Assembly (NCBI RefSeq): GCF_025961225.1 | Contig: NZ_JAOQNG010000001.1 | Coordinates: 347,001 to 411,000 of the forward strand | Source: Azospirillum canadense | Lineage (GTDB): Bacteria > Pseudomonadota > Alphaproteobacteria > Azospirillales > Azospirillaceae | Length of the DNA: 64,000 bases | Reading direction: 5' to 3' | Shown: one piece after another, positions 60,945 to 64,000 of the stretch | Layout: each line of letters opens with the position of its first letter | Numbering within the stretch: the stretch's first letter is position 1 | Notes under the pieces: generated by a model | Told to the model about the DNA's origin: nothing | Databases searched by the model: none | The model's input: only the letters and a program-made list of their open reading frames with translations | Made by a program: the position numbers and the translations under genes

Positions 60945-62813
60945 TTACCGCCAGACGCCGCCGCGGCCGCGGCGGTCGTCCTCGTCGAACAACTCGGCCA
61001 GCTTGTTCATCATGGTGCCGCCCAGCTGCTCCGCGTCGACAATGGTGACGGCGCGGCGGTAGTAGCGGGTGACGTCGTGGCCGATGCCGATGGCCACCAG
61101 TTCCACTGGGGAGCGGGTCTCGATGTACTCGATCACCTGCCGCAGGTGGCGCTCCAGGTAGTTGCCGGAGTTGACCGACAGCGTCGAATCATCCACCGGC
61201 GCGCCGTCGGAGATGACCATCAGGATGCGCCGCTGCTCCGACCGGCCGATCAGGCGGTTGTGCGCCCACATCAGCGCCTCGCCGTCGATGTTCTCCTTCA
61301 GGATGCCTTCGCGCAGCATCAGCCCCAGGTTCTTGCGCGCGCGCCGCCAGGGCTGGTCGGCCGCCTTGTAGACGATGTGGCGCAGGTCGTTCAGGCGGCC
61401 GGGATTCGGCGGCTTGCCGGACGCGATCCATTGCTCGCGCGCCTGCCCGCCCTTCCAGGCGCGGGTGGTGAAGCCCAGCACCTCCACCTTCACGGCGCAG
61501 CGCTCCAGCGTGCGGGCGAGGATGTCCGCGCTCATCGCGGCGATGGAGATCGGCCGGCCGCGCATGGAGCCGGAATTGTCGATCAGCAGCGACACCACCG
61601 TGTCGCGGAAATCCGTCTCCTTCTCCTTCTTGAAGGACAGCGGCAGCACCGGGTTGACGACGATGCGGGCCAGCCGGGCGGCGTCCAGGATGCCCTCGTC
61701 CAGGTCGAACTCCCAGCTGCGCTGCTGCTTGGCCAGCAGGCGGCGTTGCAGGCGGTTGGCCAGCTTGGAGATGACACCCTGCAGGTGCTGCAGCTGCTGG
61801 TCCAGCATGTGGCGCAGGCGGGCCAGTTCGTCCGGGTCGCACAGGTCGGCGGCGTCCACCACCTCGTCGAACTGGGTGGTGAAGGGCTTGTAGGCGTTGG
61901 GATCGGGCTCGTTGCGGCCGCGCGCCTCCGGGCGCCAGGGCTGGCCGGGGCCGGCGGGCTCCTCCGCCCCCTCGCCCTCGCCCATCTGGGTGTCGCCCTC
62001 CTCGCCGGTGCCTTCCTCGGCTTGGTCGCCCTCGTCCGACTCCTGCATGTCCTGCGAGGTCATCGAGTCGGTCTGGCTCTGGACGTCGTCGGAGCCCTGG
62101 GTCTGGCCGCTGTTCGGCTCGTTGTCGTCCTGCTCGTTGTTGCGCTCGTCCTCCTCGCTCTCCTCCGGCTCGTCGGGCTCGTTGCCGACCTCCATGTCCA
62201 ACTCGGCGAGCAGCTTGCGCACGGCGCGGGCGTAGGCGTCCTGGTCGCCGATGTGCTCGGCGAGGCCGTGCAGGTCGGACCCCAGCTTGTCCACGATCCA
62301 GGGGCGCCACAGGTCCACCGCGTGGGCGGCGGAGGGGGGCGGGACGGCGCCGGTCATGGCCTCGCGCGCGATCATGCGCAGCGCCTCGGCCAGCGGCACC
62401 TGGTCGCGGTCCTCCATCCGGTCGAAGCCCTGCCGGTGGTAGCGCTCGTCGAGCGAGGCCTCCAGGTTGGCGGCGATGCCCGGCATGTTGTTGGCGCCCA
62501 GCGCCTCGCAGCGGGCCTGCTCCATGGCGTCGAAGGCGGCGCGGGCGGTGTCGCCCAGCGGCATGCGCTGGAGATGGATGGCGTTGTCGTGGAAGCGCAG
62601 ACGCAGCGACGCGGCATCGGCTGCGCCCCGGAGCTTGGCGACGTCCTGCGGGTTCAGGTCACGCGCCGGCGTCGGCACGCGCACGCGCAAGCCCGCCACG
62701 CCCGGCGGCTCGGTGGAGAAGCCCACCTGCACGTCCGCGCGACGCGAAAGGGCGCGCACCGTGGCGGCGGTGGAGCGCTTGAAGGCCTCGACGGGGTTTT
62801 CGCGTTCGGTCAT
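60945..62813 (-). CDS. cobT: Aerobic cobaltochelatase subunit CobT
   Basis: A 622-residue subunit of the CobN-CobS-CobT chelatase inserting Co2+ into hydrogenobyrinate diamide for B12. The middle (about 210-300) is very acidic (Glu/Asp/Gln-rich). A C-terminal VWA domain carries the MIDAS motif DNSGSM (about residue 411). RBS at ATG 62813 is weak. It follows cobS, as usual, but a GxxExxY gene lies between. Confidence 0.95.
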   Translation of the reverse strand: MTERENPVEAFKRSTAATVRALSRRADVQVGFSTEPPGVAGLRVRVPTPARDLNPQDVAKLRGAADAASLRLRFHDNAIHLQRMPLGDTARAAFDAMEQARCEALGANNMPGIAANLEASLDERYHRQGFDRMEDRDQVPLAEALRMIAREAMTGAVPPPSAAHAVDLWRPWIVDKLGSDLHGLAEHIGDQDAYARAVRKLLAELDMEVGNEPDEPEESEEDERNNEQDDNEPNSGQTQGSDDVQSQTDSMTSQDMQESDEGDQAEEGTGEEGDTQMGEGEGAEEPAGPGQPWRPEARGRNEPDPNAYKPFTTQFDEVVDAADLCDPDELARLRHMLDQQLQHLQGVISKLANRLQRRLLAKQQRSWEFDLDEGILDAARLARIVVNPVLPLSFKKEKETDFRDTVVSLLIDNSGSMRGRPISIAAMSADILARTLERCAVKVEVLGFTTRAWKGGQAREQWIASGKPPNPGRLNDLRHIVYKAADQPWRRARKNLGLMLREGILKENIDGEALMWAHNRLIGRSEQRRILMVISDGAPVDDSTLSVNSGNYLERHLRQVIEYIETRSPVELVAIGIGHDVTRYYRRAVTIVDAEQLGGTMMNKLAELFDEDDRRGRGGVWR

Positions 62814-62847
62814 GGCGGGCTGTCAGCAGAGTTGGGGACTACCGGGG

Positions 62848-62879
62848 CTTCACGGATTTCGCGGATTTTGGCACGGATT
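62848..62879. repeat. Left inverted repeat of GxxExxY cassette
   Basis: A 32-nt repeat, CTTCACGGATTTCGCGG at its start, matching the complement of 63283-63314 at 29 of 32 positions. It sits 15 nt beyond the GxxExxY stop codon. Confidence 0.93.
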
Positions 62880-62894
62880 ACACGGATTTTTTCC

Positions 62895-63275
62895 TTAAGG
62901 AAGGACGCGCCGGATCGTCAGGCTCGGCGTACCGAAGTTGAGGATGAGGCCAACCGGCATCCCGCTGGCGCGAAGATAGTTCACCACTTGCTTGATGTGC
63001 GGTTGGCCGATGGCCTCGGCGACCTTCAGTTCGACGATGACCCGCTGTTCAACCACGATGTCCGCGGAGTACGTCCCGACGCTGTTCCCCTTGTAGGAAA
63101 CGTCGAACGGAATCTCCAAGCCGACATCCAGGTCACGGCCGCGGAGTTCATGAACGAGGGCGTTTTGGTAGACCGATTCGATAAAGCCTTGCCCGAGCGT
63201 GTTGAAAACCTCGAAACCGGCTCCGATGATGCGCTCGGTGAGCGCTTCGATCGTCTGGTCTAAGACAACCCTCAT
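62895..63275 (-). CDS. GxxExxY protein, PD-(D/E)XK nuclease-like
   Basis: A 126-residue protein of the GxxExxY family (PDDEXK_3 type), with G30xxE33xxY36 in LGQGFIESVYQNAL. Candidate nuclease residues are Asp72 (SADIVV) and E82-x-K84 (VELKV). Members are found as scattered singletons in many genomes; role unknown. Start ATG 63275 is 7 nt from the right inverted repeat. It interrupts cobS-cobT, in the same direction. Confidence 0.9.
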   Translation of the reverse strand: MRVVLDQTIEALTERIIGAGFEVFNTLGQGFIESVYQNALVHELRGRDLDVGLEIPFDVSYKGNSVGTYSADIVVEQRVIVELKVAEAIGQPHIKQVVNYLRASGMPVGLILNFGTPSLTIRRVLP

Positions 63276-63282
63276 TCATGAA

Positions 63283-63314
63283 AATCCGTGTCTAAATCCG
63301 CGAAATCCGTGAAG
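63283..63314. repeat. Right inverted repeat of GxxExxY cassette
   Basis: The 32-nt partner of 62848-62879. It is followed by AATGAGC (63315-63321), which also follows the empty copy at 59028-59034. Confidence 0.93.
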
Positions 63315-63357
63315 AATGAGCACTTCACGGACAGGCGGAACACCGCCGTTTCCCGGT

Positions 63358-64000
63358 TCACACCAGGTTCGCCTGCACCCCCGTCTCCGGCAGTTCGGTG
63401 CCGAAGCAGCGCTGGTAGTATTCGGCGACCGTCGGGCGCTCCACCTCGTCGCACTTGTTCAGGAAGGTGATCCGGAACGCGAAGGCGACGTCGTTGAAGA
63501 TCCGGGCGTTCTCGGCCCAGGTGATGACCGTGCGGGGGCTCATCACGGTGGAGATGTCGCCGTTGATGAAGCCGGCGCGGGTCAGGTCGGCCAGGCGGAC
63601 CATCGATGCCACGGTCTTGCGGCCGGCCTCGTCGTCGTACTCCGGCACCTTGGAGGCGATGATCTTCACCTCGGCGTCCAGCGGCAGGTAGTTCAGCGTC
63701 GCCACGATGTTCCAGCGGTCCATCTGGCCCTGGTTGATCTGCTGCGTGCCGTGGTACAGGCCGGTGGTGTCGCCCAGGCCCACGGTGTTCGCGGTGGCGA
63801 ACAGGCGGAAGCCCGGGTGCGGCCGGATGACGCGGTTCTGGTCGAGCAGCGTCAGCTTGCCTTCCACCTCCAGCACGCGCTGGATCACGAACATCACGTC
63901 CGGGCGGCCGGCGTCGTACTCGTCGAAGACCAGCGCGCAGGCGTGCTGCAGCGCCCAGGGCAGGATGCCTTCGCGGTATTCCGTGACCTGCACGCCGTCG
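63358..64000 (-). CDS. cobS: Cobaltochelatase subunit CobS, 5' end cut by window
   Basis: The C-terminal 213 residues or so of the AAA+ ATPase CobS, which powers cobalt insertion with CobT and CobN. The segment [20 protein letters not shown] is the Walker B region; [20 protein letters not shown] and a sensor-type region follow. The P-loop lies outside the window. It ends 544 bp before cobT, an unusually long gap, filled by the GxxExxY cassette. Confidence 0.94.
   Translation of the reverse strand, partial: DGVQVTEYREGILPWALQHACALVFDEYDAGRPDVMFVIQRVLEVEGKLTLLDQNRVIRPHPGFRLFATANTVGLGDTTGLYHGTQQINQGQMDRWNIVATLNYLPLDAEVKIIASKVPEYDDEAGRKTVASMVRLADLTRAGFINGDISTVMSPRTVITWAENARIFNDVAFAFRITFLNKCDEVERPTVAEYYQRCFGTELPETGVQANLV

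Overview
The window looks like a chromosomal segment of a high-GC alphaproteobacterium of the Azospirillum/Rhodospirillales type. This is inferred from gene content and codon style (GC-rich third positions), not from a marker gene search. Supporting features are the acidic zinc-ribbon FYDLN protein, the DUF1150-Hsp20 pair, the aroA-cmk-rpsA...ihfB-lapA...pyrF-trpF order, a CobS/CobT aerobic cobaltochelatase, and many two-component and cyclic-di-GMP proteins. Most of the window is ordinary core genome with short intergenic gaps.

Layout. 0-6 kb: a cheZ-like gene followed by a pentapeptide-repeat gene, a DegQ-type protease, a methyltransferase and a DUF1178 protein. 6-11 kb: DUF485-actP acetate symporter, a strong terminator, then a cNMP/CBS/nucleotidyltransferase protein with a degenerate exonuclease. 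11-18 kb: sensor kinase, mtnA, DnaQ-like exonuclease and Nudix pair, methyltransferase, periplasmic binding protein. 18-26 kb: acnA behind two small repeat arrays, an unrecognised two-gene operon, a diguanylate cyclase, a LytTR membrane regulator and a VOC protein. 26-29 kb: heat-shock Hsp20-DUF1150 operon with a likely RpoH promoter, and a GtrA-GtrB glycosylation pair. 30-40 kb: two hybrid histidine kinases, a REC-GGDEF cyclase and two MoeA-type genes, one of them degenerate. 40-49 kb: pirin, tRNA-Ala(GGC), FYDLN protein, aroA-cmk-rpsA, ihfB-lapA. 49-56 kb: an amino-acid-oxidising pair, a stress-type DUF2382 trio, pyrF-trpF, a CZB-like diguanylate cyclase, upp. 56-61 kb: ferric-iron ABC permease and binding protein on opposite strands, sharing Fur-box-like sites. 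61-64 kb: cobT and the 3' part of cobS, separated by a GxxExxY gene.

How genes work together. Several blocks form functional sets. ActP and its DUF485 partner take up acetate, and the downstream CBS/nucleotidyltransferase protein is a plausible regulator. Three cyclases with intact GGDEF/GGEEF and I-site motifs, plus three histidine kinases, make the window signalling-rich. FbpA and FbpB-type genes, split by a pirin gene, carry the same 15-bp 7-1-7 palindrome. CobT and CobS are two of the three subunits of aerobic cobalt chelatase.

Most notable: the GxxExxY gene (PD-(D/E)XK nuclease-like) between cobS and cobT is tightly bracketed by 32-nt inverted repeats (29/32 match). A gene-less, decayed version of the same palindrome lies about 4 kb away (58919-59034). 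This suggests a mobile palindrome-bounded cassette. A second, unrelated 28-nt perfect inverted repeat (52712-52785) and five GC-rich intergenic palindromes add to a repeat-rich intergenic landscape. No CRISPR array, prophage, transposase or rRNA gene was seen.
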